This document shows positions 28,677 to 39,869 of a stretch of DNA of 64,000 nucleotides, one piece after another (position 1 is the first letter of the stretch; every line of letters starts with the position of its first letter). The stretch is taken from NCBI GenBank assembly GCA_963775315.1, contig CAVZIN010000011.1, positions 62,001 to 126,000 on the forward strand, given 5' to 3'. The notes below the pieces were generated by a model. It did no database searches. It saw only the letters and a list, made by a program, of their open reading frames with translations, and was not told the DNA's origin. The stretch comes from CAWGHZ01 sp963775315. Its GTDB lineage: Bacteria > Pseudomonadota > Alphaproteobacteria > MPNO01 > DASWLB01. Both the position numbers and the translations under genes were made by a program.

Positions 28677-31114
28677 GAATTGCTCCCGCGGGCGGGCAGC
28701 GGCCCGAACCGGCGCAGATTCTCGGCGAACTTGACAAGCTGGGCGGCGGCGCGGCCGTTGACGGTGTTGTCCGGCCAGCTTCCGTCCGCACGCTGCTCGC
28801 CGGCGGGCGCGCCGGTGAGGATTTCGATGCCCTGGTCGATGGTCTCCACCGGGTAGATATGGAAGCGGCCGGCGGCGCACGCCTCCACCACGTCGTGGCG
28901 CAGCATCAAGTGCTTCACGTTCGAGGCGGGGATCAGCACGCCGTGATGGCCGTCGAGCCCCCGCGCGCGGCAGACGTCGAAGAAGCCCTCGATCTTCTCG
29001 TTGACTCCGCCGATCGGCTGCACCTCACCCCGCTGGTTCACCGAGCCGGTGACGGCGAAGCACTGGCGGATCGGCACGCCGGAGAGCGCCGAGAGCAGCG
29101 CGTACGCCTCGGTGGACGAGGCGGAATCGCCGTCGACCCCGCCATAGGACTGCTCGAACACGAGGCTCGCCGACAGCGCCAGCGGATGGTCGTGGCCGAA
29201 CCGCTCGCCCAGGAAACCGGCCAGGATCAGCACGCCCTTGGAGTGCAGCGGCCCGCCGAGCGCCACCTCGCGCTCGATGTCGACGAACTCGCCGCGCCCG
29301 AGCCGTACCCGCGCCGTGATGCGCGACGGCCGGCCGAACGACAGCTCGCCCATCTGCAGCACGGCGAGCCCATTCACCTGGCCGACCTTGGCGCCGTCGG
29401 TGTCGATCAGGATGGTGCGCCGCTCGATTTCCTCGAGGCTCCGCTCGCGGATGCGGTCGAGCCGGTGCTCCTTGGCGTCGATCGCCTGCTGCACGTCCTC
29501 TGCGGTGACGGTCTGGCGGCCGTTCTTGTGGGCCCAGTAGTCGGCCTCGCGCAGGATGTCGGAAACCGAGCGCATATGGGTCGTCAGCCGCTCGGAATCG
29601 CCGGCGAGCCGGGCGGCGCGCTCGATCACGCGGGCGGCGGCCGGGGCGTCGAGCGGGCGCAAATTCTCGCGCTTCGCCATGGCGCCCAGCATGCGCGCGA
29701 AGAGCAGCGCGTTCTCGTCGGTAAGCTCGATGCGCTCGGCGAAGTCGACGGGCACCTTGAACAGCTCGGGGAAGTCGGGATCGAGCTGCGCCAGCATGTA
29801 GTAGAGCTGGCGGTCGCCGATCAGCACCACCTTGACGTCGAGCGGGATGGGCTCGGGCTGCAGCGTCTGGGTCGACATGATGCCGAGCTGTTCGGCGAGC
29901 GAATCGACCCGGATGCAGGACGCGCGCAGCGCACGCTTCAGCTCCTCCCACGCGAAGGGCTGCATCAGGACCTTCCGCACGTCGAGCAGCAGGTAGCCGC
30001 CGTTGGCGCGATGCAAGGCACCCGGCTTGATCAGGTTGAAATCGGTGAACAGGGCGCCGAACTGCGCCTCGTGCTCGATCCGGCCGATCAGGTTGGGGTG
30101 GGTCGGATTGTCCTCGTAGACGATCGGCGCGCCCTTGTCGCCGCGATGGTCGACCAGGACGTTGACGCGGTAGCGGCGGAGCGCGGCCTCGTCGGTCATC
30201 CGGCTCATGCGGCGGGCGATTGCGGGCGGCACGCCCTCCTGCGCCTGCTGCGGCGTGTTGGCGCCGGGCAGGAAGTCGGTGACGTTCTCGATGATGTCGT
30301 CCTGCACCTCGATCAGGTAGGGCAGGACCTGCGGCAGGTCCTGATAACGGTGGCGCAGCTCCTCGATCAGGTGGCTCACCGCGTTCTCGGTCATCTCGCG
30401 GTCAAGGGTGCGCACCTGCTCGCGATGCTCGCGCTGCCATTGCGGCGCCTGGCGCATGACCGAGGCGAGCTGGTGCTCGAGCTCGGCGATGTCGGCGCGG
30501 ATGCGCTCCTGATCCTCCTGCGGAAGCTTGCGGAACTCCTCGGGGTTGAGGACCTCGCCCTCGCGGACGGGCGCGAGGCCGAGCCCCATCGGCGTCCGGA
30601 TCAGCGCGATGTTCTTTTCCTGCGCGCGGGCCTGGACCCCCTCCAACGCCTTCTCGTGGCGTTCCTTGAAGGCGTTGTCGATGCCCTCGCGCCGGGCGCG
30701 GTAGTCGTCGGATTCGAACGTGCCGGCGATGGCGGCGCGCACCTCCTCGATCAGCTTCGCCACATCGTCGCGCAGCGGCACGGCCTTGCCGGCGGGCAGG
30801 CGCAACACCTTCGGCTTGTGCGGCTCGGAGAAGTTGTTGATGTAGCACCAGTCGGCCGGCACCGGCTCGCGCTCGGCCCGGCGCGCGATGTGCCGGCGCA
30901 CGAAATCGTGCCGGCCCATGCCCGCCTCGCCCAGCGCGTACATGTTGTAGCCGACCCGGCGGATGCCCATGCCGAACTCGACCGCCTCGATGGCGCGGTC
31001 CTGGCCGAACACGTCGGACAAGGGCTCAAGCTCGGCGGTCGTCGCGAAGCTCAGCGATGCCGGGTCGATCCTGCGGTAGAGGCGCTCGGGGCCGAGCGGG
31101 GAAACCGGTGACAT
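28673..31114 (-). CDS. Lon-family (LonC/YcbZ-like) AAA protease
   Basis: An 813-residue Lon-like ATP-binding protease. The C-terminal S16 domain has the Ser-Lys dyad: Ser664 in GDSASS and Lys707 in GGVNEKIEG, 43 residues apart as in Lon. The N-terminal AAA part has a degenerate Walker A, GEAGMGRHDF (no GKT/S). A long coiled middle insertion occupies about 120-290. GAGGAGG precedes the ATG. It is coupled to the universal stress gene. Function by family: ATP-independent or weakly ATP-dependent quality-control protease. Confidence 0.92.
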   Translation of the reverse strand: MSPVSPLGPERLYRRIDPASLSFATTAELEPLSDVFGQDRAIEAVEFGMGIRRVGYNMYALGEAGMGRHDFVRRHIARRAEREPVPADWCYINNFSEPHKPKVLRLPAGKAVPLRDDVAKLIEEVRAAIAGTFESDDYRARREGIDNAFKERHEKALEGVQARAQEKNIALIRTPMGLGLAPVREGEVLNPEEFRKLPQEDQERIRADIAELEHQLASVMRQAPQWQREHREQVRTLDREMTENAVSHLIEELRHRYQDLPQVLPYLIEVQDDIIENVTDFLPGANTPQQAQEGVPPAIARRMSRMTDEAALRRYRVNVLVDHRGDKGAPIVYEDNPTHPNLIGRIEHEAQFGALFTDFNLIKPGALHRANGGYLLLDVRKVLMQPFAWEELKRALRASCIRVDSLAEQLGIMSTQTLQPEPIPLDVKVVLIGDRQLYYMLAQLDPDFPELFKVPVDFAERIELTDENALLFARMLGAMAKRENLRPLDAPAAARVIERAARLAGDSERLTTHMRSVSDILREADYWAHKNGRQTVTAEDVQQAIDAKEHRLDRIRERSLEEIERRTILIDTDGAKVGQVNGLAVLQMGELSFGRPSRITARVRLGRGEFVDIEREVALGGPLHSKGVLILAGFLGERFGHDHPLALSASLVFEQSYGGVDGDSASSTEAYALLSALSGVPIRQCFAVTGSVNQRGEVQPIGGVNEKIEGFFDVCRARGLDGHHGVLIPASNVKHLMLRHDVVEACAAGRFHIYPVETIDQGIEILTGAPAGEQRADGSWPDNTVNGRAAAQLVKFAENLRRFGPLPARGSNS

Positions 31115-31148
31115 CGTCCTCCTCGTCACGTGGCGGGGGTCTGCCGGG

Positions 31149-31550
31149 TCAACCGGCGTCCCGCTCGATCCGTTCCATGTCGTCGTCGGAGAAGCCGAAA
31201 TGATGGCCGATCTCGTGGATCAGCACGTGGCGGATCAGCCCCGCCAGGTCCTCCTCCGTCTCGCACCAGTAGTCGAGCAGCGGCCGGCGGTAGAGGAACA
31301 CCATGTCGACACTCTGCGGGGTGAAGCCCGTGGATTTGTGGCCGAGCGGCACGCCGCGGTAGAGGCCCAGGAGGTCGTACGGCGATTCGAGCCCCATCTC
31401 CCGCTCGGTCTCGGCGTCGGGGAAGTCCTCGACCCGGATCACCACGTCGCCGGCGTGACGCGCGAGCTCGGCCGGGATGGCGGCGTAGGCCTCGCGGGCC
31501 AGTGCCTCGATCCGGTCCAGCGTGGGCGGCAGGATGGGCTCGTCCGTCAT
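31149..31550 (-). CDS. small zincin-like metallopeptidase family protein
   Basis: A 133-residue protein of the minimal-zincin family, with the HEIGHHFGFSDDDMERIE extended zinc motif (HExxHxxG followed by D) at the C-terminus. The characteristic LYRGVPLGHKS and DMVFLYRRPLLD segments precede it. No signal peptide, so cytoplasmic. Whether these small proteins cleave peptides is not established. It lies 34 bases upstream of the Lon-like gene on the same strand, a plausible functional association. Confidence 0.9.
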   Translation of the reverse strand: MTDEPILPPTLDRIEALAREAYAAIPAELARHAGDVVIRVEDFPDAETEREMGLESPYDLLGLYRGVPLGHKSTGFTPQSVDMVFLYRRPLLDYWCETEEDLAGLIRHVLIHEIGHHFGFSDDDMERIERDAG

Positions 31551-31604
31551 GGCGCGGGACGATAGGCAGTTTTTCCGCGAAAGGCGAGAGGCGCGGCGTC
31601 CGGC

Positions 31605-32531
31605 CTATTTGGCCGCGCCCGCCGCCTTCCTGGCGCGCGCCTCGTGGCGGGCGACGGTCATGGTGGCCGCGATGATGACCAGCGCGCCGATCCAGGTCGT
31701 TGCCTCCGGCGCCTCGCGGAAGACGAACAGCCCGATCACCGTGGCATAGACCAGCCGCGTGTAGTCGACCGGCCCGACCACCGATGCCTCGCCCGCCATG
31801 AACGCCATGATGAAGCAGGCCTGCGCCGTGATGGCGATCGTGGCGATCAGCAGGGCGAGGCCGAGGTCGGTCCAGCTCGGCACCTCCCAGGTGACGATGG
31901 TGCCGGGCAGGCTGATCACGACGCCCGCGACCATGTAGTAGAACATCCAGGCGGCGGGTGATTCGCTCGCCGAGTAGCGCCGCACCACCACGCCAACGGC
32001 TGCGAACAGGAACGAACTCATGATCGCAGACAGGGTCGCGGGCGAGAATCCGCCCTGGCCTGGCCGCACCATGACGATCATGCCGGCGAAGCCGATCGCC
32101 AGGGCGCACCAGCGCAGCCAGTTCACCCGCTCACCCAGCAGCAGGATGGCGAGCAGCGTCACCCACAAGGGCCGGGTGAAGGCGATGCCCGTCACGTCGG
32201 CCAGCAGCATGTGGGCAAGGGCGTAGTAAGTGAGCATCTGGGCGCAGATGGTCAGCGTGGCGCGCACCCCATGCACCACCGGGTGCTTGGTCTTGAGCTT
32301 CTCGAACCCGACCCACCACAGGATCGGGATCATCAACAGGACGGAGGTCGAGAACCGCAGGAAGGTGATCTCGAACACGCTGTAGTGGAGGCCCAGCGCC
32401 TTCGCCGTCGCGTCGTGGATGGCGAAGGCGGCGGACGAGAAGGTCATCCACACCATGCCCTGCGCGTTGCCGGGAAGCCGGCCCCAGGCTACCCGCAGCG
32501 CGTCCGCGCGCATGGCGATCGACCGGGTCAT
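31605..32531 (-). CDS. EamA-family (DMT) transporter, array member 1
   Basis: A 308-residue, ten-helix permease with two EamA domains (first helix GMVWMTFSSAAFAIHDATAKAL; second domain from FSPATLSAIMSSFLFAAVG). Conserved LGERVNWLRWCALAIGFAGMIVMVRPG marks the end of the first repeat. It is last in a head-to-tail array of four EamA genes with gaps of only 1-2 bases or overlaps, so it is transcribed as one unit. Substrate unknown. Confidence 0.92.
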   Translation of the reverse strand: MTRSIAMRADALRVAWGRLPGNAQGMVWMTFSSAAFAIHDATAKALGLHYSVFEITFLRFSTSVLLMIPILWWVGFEKLKTKHPVVHGVRATLTICAQMLTYYALAHMLLADVTGIAFTRPLWVTLLAILLLGERVNWLRWCALAIGFAGMIVMVRPGQGGFSPATLSAIMSSFLFAAVGVVVRRYSASESPAAWMFYYMVAGVVISLPGTIVTWEVPSWTDLGLALLIATIAITAQACFIMAFMAGEASVVGPVDYTRLVYATVIGLFVFREAPEATTWIGALVIIAATMTVARHEARARKAAGAAK

Positions 32532-32532
32532 C

Positions 32533-33441
32533 TCATCCCCCCGCCTTGCCGCGCTGCCCCTCGGCGCGGGCGAGGTAGAGGGTCGCCCCGACGATGACCG
32601 CGGCGCCGGCCAGCGTCCACGTATCGGGCACCTCCCGGAATATGAAGTAGCCGATTAGCACGGCGTAGATGAGGCGCACATACTCGATCGGGCCGATGAA
32701 GCTGGTCTCGGCGATCGAGTAGGCGGTGACGAAGCACCACATGGCGGCGGTGGTGAACATCCCCACCAGCAGCAGGAACAGCGCCTGGTGCAGCGTCGGG
32801 TTCTGCCAGTGCGCGATGGCAGGCCCGGCGAACAGGATGGCGGCGATCAGGTGGTAGTAGAACAGGATCCGCGCCGGCGGTTCGGTCCGGGCCATCAGCC
32901 GGATCTGGATCAGCGAAAGGCCAAACAGGAACGCCGCCCCTACCGCGACCAGCGAGGCGAGGTGGAACGTGTCGTGTCCCGGACGGACCATCACCACGAC
33001 GCCCGCGAAGCCGATGGCCGTCGCCCACCAGCGCCTCCGCCCGACCGCCTCGTGCAGGATCCAGACCGCCAGCAGGGTCTGGAACAGCGGCCGCGAGAAG
33101 CTGATCGCCGTCGCGCTCGCCAGGATCAAATGGATCACCGCGTAGTACGAGCCGTACTGTGCGACGCCCGCCACCGCGGCACGCGCGATGTGAGAATGCA
33201 GCCGGTCGGTCTTGAGGTTCCGCCAGCCGAAGCGGTGGAAGGCGGGCGCCAGCAGCACCAGCCCGAGCACGAACCGGACCAGGGTGATCTCGTAGGCCGA
33301 GATCGCGTGGCCCAGCGTCTTGACCGAGGCGTCGTTGAACGAGAACAGCAGCGTGCCGAGCACCAGCCACAGCGCGCCCTGCATGTTCGCGGAAAGCCCC
33401 GCGCCGGGCAGGCGGATCGTGCTGCGGCGGGACTGGGCCAT
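32533..33441 (-). CDS. EamA-family (DMT) transporter, array member 2
   Basis: A 302-residue permease with two EamA repeats (GALWLVLGTLLFSFNDASVKTL; second repeat from FHLASLVAVGAAFLFGLSLI) and the WWATAIGFAGVVVMVRPG junction. The ATG at 33441 (MAQSRRSTIR) lies 2 bases after the stop of the upstream member. Its own stop lies 1 base before the next member's ATG, so translation of the array is tightly packed. It resembles member 1 in helix order but is well diverged. Confidence 0.92.
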   Translation of the reverse strand: MAQSRRSTIRLPGAGLSANMQGALWLVLGTLLFSFNDASVKTLGHAISAYEITLVRFVLGLVLLAPAFHRFGWRNLKTDRLHSHIARAAVAGVAQYGSYYAVIHLILASATAISFSRPLFQTLLAVWILHEAVGRRRWWATAIGFAGVVVMVRPGHDTFHLASLVAVGAAFLFGLSLIQIRLMARTEPPARILFYYHLIAAILFAGPAIAHWQNPTLHQALFLLLVGMFTTAAMWCFVTAYSIAETSFIGPIEYVRLIYAVLIGYFIFREVPDTWTLAGAAVIVGATLYLARAEGQRGKAGG

Positions 33442-33443
33442 CG

Positions 33444-34337
33444 TCAGCCCGCCGCCGGCCGGCTGCGCCCGCCAGACCCGTAGATCGAGGCGGCGAAGAT
33501 GGTGGCGCCGCCCGCCCAGGTCCAGATGTCCGTCGCGTCGCCGAAGGCGAACCAGCCGAGCAGCGCGGCGAGCGGCAGTCGCACGAACTCCAGCGGCTGC
33601 AGCAGGCTGAGGTCGGCGGCGCGGAAGGCGCGGTTCATCGTCCGGTGGGTGGTGATGGCGAAAAAGCCGAGCGCGGCGCACCAGGCGACCTGCGCCGCCG
33701 TCGGCGGGGTCCACACGAAGGCGCAGAGCGCGGCGGCGATCGGCAACACGCAGAACGGCTGGAAGAAGGCGATGGCGTCGGGCGATTCGCGCTTCGTCAG
33801 CGTCTTGACCAGGATGAAGGTGACGGCTGCCGTCCCGCAGCTGCAGAGCGCCAGGATCGCGCCCAGATTGACCGTGGCGAAGCCCGGCCGGATCACGATC
33901 AGCGCACCCACGAATCCGAACAGGATTGCCACCCAGCGCCGCGTGCCGGCGACGTCGCCCAGGAAGATCGCGGCCAGGATGGTGACGAAGATCGGGCGGA
34001 TGAAGTTGATCGCCGACACCTCCGCCACCGGCATCAGCTTCAGCGCGAAGAACAGAAAAGTCATGTTGGTCATGGCCAGCACGCCGCGCAGGGCGAACGG
34101 GCCCATGCGCTTCAGGCCGAGATCGCCCAGCCCGTTCTTCGCGAGCCAGGGCAGCATGAAGGCCAGCATGAACACCGAGCGCAGGAACAGCATCTCGAAC
34201 GGGTGCATGGACTGCGTCACGTGGCGTGCGATGACCATCACCACCGTGAAGCTCGCGATCGAGGTGACCATCCAGGCGACGGCGCGCCAGTTGGCCGGCA
34301 GCGGCGTCGCGCGCAGGGTGGCGGCAAGCCGGCTCAT
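33444..34337 (-). CDS. EamA-family (DMT) transporter, array member 3
   Basis: A 297-residue permease with ten predicted helices. The first repeat starts WRAVAWMVTSIASFTVVMVIA and the second around VNLGAILALCSCGTAAVTFIL. RRWVAILFGFVGALIVIRPGF marks the inter-repeat junction. The ATG overlaps the stop of the upstream member (ATGA). It shares with member 4 the segment PLEFVRLPLAALLGW / PLDFMRMPFAVAFGF, so members 3 and 4 are the closer pair. Confidence 0.92.
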   Translation of the reverse strand: MSRLAATLRATPLPANWRAVAWMVTSIASFTVVMVIARHVTQSMHPFEMLFLRSVFMLAFMLPWLAKNGLGDLGLKRMGPFALRGVLAMTNMTFLFFALKLMPVAEVSAINFIRPIFVTILAAIFLGDVAGTRRWVAILFGFVGALIVIRPGFATVNLGAILALCSCGTAAVTFILVKTLTKRESPDAIAFFQPFCVLPIAAALCAFVWTPPTAAQVAWCAALGFFAITTHRTMNRAFRAADLSLLQPLEFVRLPLAALLGWFAFGDATDIWTWAGGATIFAASIYGSGGRSRPAAG

Positions 34338-35266
34338 GCCGCCGCCTCGACCGATTTCGCGGCGTTACGCCGCCGGCGGGCGAGCTGGGCTTCCCGGTGG
34401 GCGACATAGGCCGACGAGGCGAAGATCGTGGTGCCGCCGACCCAGGTCCAGATATCGGGAAGCTCGTCGAACATGAGGAAGCCGAAGGCGACCGCGAACG
34501 GCATGCGCATGAAGTCGAGGGGCTGCACCGCGGTCACGTCCGCGGCCGCGTAGGCGCGGCCGAGAGAGCGGTGGGCGAGCGTCGAGGCGAGCCCGACGAC
34601 GCCGAGCCAGAGCCATCCCTCCGCGCTCGGCCAGTGCCAGGCGAACAGCGCCGGCACCAGCGTCACCGGCACCATGATGACGATCTGGTAGAACGCGATG
34701 GTGTCGGGCGAATCGGTGCGCGTCGCGGTCTTGACCATGATCGAGTTGATCGCCACCCCGACGGCCGACGCCAGTACCAGAATCGCGCCCCAGTTCATCT
34801 GCACGAAGCCCGGGCGCAGGATGATCGCCATGCCGGCGAAGCCCACTGCCACGGCGCACCAGCGTCGGGCGCGCATCGGCTCGCCCAGCATCGCGACGGC
34901 GGCGATCGAGCCGAAGATCGGGGCAAGGAATGACATCGCGGTCGCGTCCGCCACGGGGATGATGGCGAGGGCGGTGAACCAGAAGATGGTGTTGAAGCCG
35001 CTGACCGTGCCGCGCGCGACGTAGAGCCCGAGATGACGGGTCGACAGCGCCACGAGCCCGACCCGGAACAGCCAGGGCAGCATCAGCGGCACGCCGAACA
35101 GCGAGCGGAAGAACGCCACCTCCATGCCGCTCACCTCGCCTGCGATATGGCGCACCGCCGCCGCGTTGAACGAGAACAGCGCGCCGCTCAGCGTCATCCA
35201 CGCCGCGCCGCGCACCGGCCCGGGCAGCGAATCGAACCAGGCGCCGGCGGCGCGAAGCGCGGTCAC
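34334..35266 (-). CDS. EamA-family (DMT) transporter, array member 4
   Basis: First gene of the four-gene array, about 310 residues from a GTG at 35266 (VTALRAAGAWFDSLPG), which gives the short pre-helix leader seen in the other members. A longer GTG start at 35329 adds a Pro-rich stretch of doubtful reality. Repeats begin GAAWMTLSGALFSFNAAAV and MNWGAILVLASAVGVAINS, with RRWCAVAVGFAGMAIILRPGF between. The promoter must lie in the repeat-bearing region beyond 35266. Confidence 0.88.
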   Translation of the reverse strand: MTALRAAGAWFDSLPGPVRGAAWMTLSGALFSFNAAAVRHIAGEVSGMEVAFFRSLFGVPLMLPWLFRVGLVALSTRHLGLYVARGTVSGFNTIFWFTALAIIPVADATAMSFLAPIFGSIAAVAMLGEPMRARRWCAVAVGFAGMAIILRPGFVQMNWGAILVLASAVGVAINSIMVKTATRTDSPDTIAFYQIVIMVPVTLVPALFAWHWPSAEGWLWLGVVGLASTLAHRSLGRAYAAADVTAVQPLDFMRMPFAVAFGFLMFDELPDIWTWVGGTTIFASSAYVAHREAQLARRRRNAAKSVEAAA

Positions 35267-35403
35267 GGGGCTTGCCGGCGGCGGGAAAACGCGAACGGGT
35301 GGGACGGCATGGCACGGGACGTTACGCACAATCCCGCCGGCGCGCCACCATCGCCGCGCAAGGCGGGCTTGCGGCGGGCGGTTTGCCGGCCTGCGGGCGC
35401 CGA

Positions 35404-35640
35404 CCCCTCACCCTGTCCCTCTCCCGGGGGAGAGGGAACGTCGCCATGGCTGCCGCGCGAACCCACCCAGCTCGACACGTTGGCTCGAGGGAAGGATCTC
35501 GGGTCAGCGTCCTCTCTCACCGCAAGAGAAGGGGCTGGGTCATGGAGTGTTGGATCTCGCCCCGGGTCCGGATGGATGACGGACGGTAAGGACGGCGTTT
35601 CACCGTCCCCTCTCCTTGGGGAGAGGGACAGGGTGAGGGG
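35404..35640. repeat. two inverted copies of the family A repeat
   Basis: Copy 1 (35404-35437) and copy 2 (35607-35640) share the same 22 bases, beginning CCCCTCACCCTGTCCCT, in opposite orientation. Each continues into its own short palindrome (CTCTCCCGGGGGAGAG; CTCTCCTTGGGGAGAG). The roughly 170 bases between them hold a further CTCTCTCACCGCAAGAGAAGGGG piece in the same style. No gene is apparent in 35330-35709. The pair separates the EamA array from the divergent acetoacetyl-CoA synthetase. Confidence 0.75.
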
Positions 35641-35709
35641 AAGCTGCCGACCGCAATCATCGCTAACGATCGGGTTGGGCAGGCGGCGGCGGATTGCTAT
35701 CATCCTGCC

Positions 35710-37673
<1,964 letters not shown>

Positions 37674-37674
<1 letters not shown>

Positions 37675-38435
37675 TGGCCGATCCCAGCCAGGAGGCGGTG
37701 CGCCGCCTGCGCGAGCTGATCGAGGTGGCGCGCCGCGTCGTGGTGTTCACCGGTGCCGGCATCTCGACCGAATCGGGCATTCCCGATTTTCGCTCGCCCG
37801 GCGGGCTCTGGACCAAGATGAAGCCGGTCTATTTCGACGAGTTCGTCGCCTCGGCCGAGGCGCGGCGCGAGAGCTGGCGACGCCGGTTCGACCGCGCCAC
37901 CGGCTTCGAGGCGGCCGAGCCCAACCGCGGCCATCGCGCCATCGCGCACTTGGTGCGGACCGGCAAGGTCAGCCAAATCATCACCCAGAACATCGACGGG
38001 CTGCACGCGCGCTCTGGTGTGCCGGAGGAGCTCATCATCGAGCTGCACGGCAACAACATGCATGCGAAGTGCATCGATTGCGGCGAGCGCTACGAGCTGG
38101 CGCCGATCCGGGCGGCGTTCGAAAGCGCGGGGATCCTGCCCGAATGCGGCTCGTGCGGCGGCCACGTCAAGACCGCGACCGTCTCGTTCGGCCAGGCGAT
38201 GCCCGAAGAGGCGATACGCCGCGCCGAGGAGGCGACGCTCGATTGCGACCTGTTCCTCGCGATCGGCTCGTCCCTGGTGGTCTATCCCGCGGCCGGGTTC
38301 CCCATCGTCGCCAAGCGCAACGGGGCGAAGCTCGTCATCCTCAACCGCGACCCGACCGAGCTCGATTCGTTCGCCGACATGGTGCTGAACTTCGAGATCG
38401 GCCCGACCCTCGGCCCCGCCACCGGCGTGAACTGA
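37674..38435 (+). CDS. cobB: NAD-dependent protein deacylase (sirtuin)
   Basis: Sir2-family enzyme of 253 residues that removes acyl groups from lysines, consuming NAD and releasing O-acyl-ADP-ribose. Motifs: GAGISTESGIPDFRSPGGLW, TQNIDGLH, catalytic His in ELHGNN, two zinc cysteine pairs (CIDC, CGSC) and GSSLVVYPAAG. Its ATG overlaps the stop of the acetoacetyl-CoA synthetase, implying that the synthetase is its substrate, as known for acetyl-CoA synthetase/CobB pairs. Confidence 0.95.
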
Positions 38436-38463
38436 AGCGACGCTGGTGCGCCCCATCCCCTTT

Positions 38464-38550
38464 CGTCATGCCTGGATTTGTTCCGGGCATCCACGGGATC
38501 GTGGAGCGCGATGCTCCCCGTGGATGGCCGGGCCAAGCCCGGCCATGACG
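38464..38550. repeat. intergenic inverted repeat with CGTCATG/CATGACG ends (family B-like)
   Basis: An 87-base element with outer arms CGTCATGCCTGG / GGCCGGGC...CATGACG and an inner pair ATCCACGG / CCGTGGAT around GAGCGCGATGCTC. It fills the gap between the sirtuin and the permease and can fold into one long hairpin. Confidence 0.7.
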
Positions 38551-38570
38551 TAGGTAGGCGGCGCTTCCGG

Positions 38571-39869
38571 GTGCCGCAGCATCTGGATTGGCGGGGATCG
38601 GTCGCACTTTATCGCGACCGGCGGGTACTGACGGTCCTGGTGCTGGGCTTCTCGTCCGGACTGCCGCTCGCGCTCACCGGCTCGACGCTCTCGGCCTGGC
38701 TCGCGACGGCGGGTATCGCCAAGACGACCATCGGGCTGTTCGCCCTCGCCGGCCTCCCCTACGCATTCAAGTTCCTGTGGGCCCCGGCGATGGACGGGCT
38801 CAGCCTGCCGGTCCTTACGCGGCGGCTCGGGCGCAGGCGAAGCTGGGCGATCCTCTGTCAGCTCCTGCTGCTCGCGGCGATCGGGGCGCTGGGCGCGCTC
38901 GATCCGACGCGCGCGCCCGTCGCCATCGCCGCGCTTGCGGTGGCCGTAGCCTTTTTGTCGGCGAGCCAGGACATCGTGATCGATGCCTACCGGGTCGAGA
39001 GCTTGGCGTCGGACGAGCAGGGCGCCGGCGCGGCCGCCATCCAGATCGGCTACCGGCTCGGCATGCTCGCGTCGGGCGCGGGCGCGCTTTATATCGCCGA
39101 CGCGGCCGGGTTCGGCGTGGCCTATGCGGCGATGGCCGCGCTGGTCATCGTCGGGATCGGTGCGATCCTCGCCAATCCCGAACCGCGGGCCGCACCTGCC
39201 GCGCCAGGCGGCTCGCCGGTCGCCTGGCTCGCGCGCCACGTTGCCGCGCCGTTCGCCGAATTCCTCGGCCGGCCTGCGGCGGCGGCGATCCTCGCCTTCG
39301 TGCTGCTCTACAAGTTCGGCGACGCCGTGTCGGGCTTCATGGCGAACCCGTTCTACATCCAGCTCGGTTTCTCGCTCAGCGAGATCGCCTCGGTCAGCAA
39401 GGCGTTCGGCCTCGCCGCCACCATCGCGGGCGCGGTGCTCGGCGGCGTCGCGGTCGCCCGGCTCGGAATCTGGCGGGCGCTGCTGCTCTGCGGCGTGCTG
39501 CAGGCGGTCGCGATCCTGCTCTACGCCGTCCAGGCGGTGGCGGGGCGCGAGATCGCGCTGCTCGCACTCACCGTCGCGGGCGAGAACTTCACCGGCGGGA
39601 TGGGAACGGCGGCGTTCGTCGCCTACCTTTCCGGCCTTTGCCGGCTCGACTACACGGCGACGCAGTACGCCCTGCTTTCGGCGCTCGCCGCGCTCGGGCG
39701 GATCGCGGCCAACGCCTCGTCGGGGTGGCTGGCCGACCGGCTGTCCTGGCCGGTTTTCTTCGCGGTGGCGACGGCGGCGTCCCTGCCGGGGCTTGCGCTC
39801 CTGGTCTACCTGATGCGCAGCTTCCCGGAGCCGGATCAGCCCGGCATGAACACGAAGTTGAAGATGTAG
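38571..39869 (+). CDS. AmpG-like MFS permease
   Basis: A twelve-helix major-facilitator protein of about 432 residues with AmpG-family features: FSSGLPLALTGSTLSAWLATAGI at the first helix, PYAFKFLWAPAMDG, SASQDIVIDAYRVE, and YKFGDAVSGFMANPFYI in the second half. AmpG imports anhydro-muropeptides for cell-wall recycling. The GTG at 38571 is chosen because the frame upstream is only the translated intergenic repeat. The 3' end overlaps the convergent FkbM gene by 34 bases. Confidence 0.88.
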   Translation: MPQHLDWRGSVALYRDRRVLTVLVLGFSSGLPLALTGSTLSAWLATAGIAKTTIGLFALAGLPYAFKFLWAPAMDGLSLPVLTRRLGRRRSWAILCQLLLLAAIGALGALDPTRAPVAIAALAVAVAFLSASQDIVIDAYRVESLASDEQGAGAAAIQIGYRLGMLASGAGALYIADAAGFGVAYAAMAALVIVGIGAILANPEPRAAPAAPGGSPVAWLARHVAAPFAEFLGRPAAAAILAFVLLYKFGDAVSGFMANPFYIQLGFSLSEIASVSKAFGLAATIAGAVLGGVAVARLGIWRALLLCGVLQAVAILLYAVQAVAGREIALLALTVAGENFTGGMGTAAFVAYLSGLCRLDYTATQYALLSALAALGRIAANASSGWLADRLSWPVFFAVATAASLPGLALLVYLMRSFPEPDQPGMNTKLKM

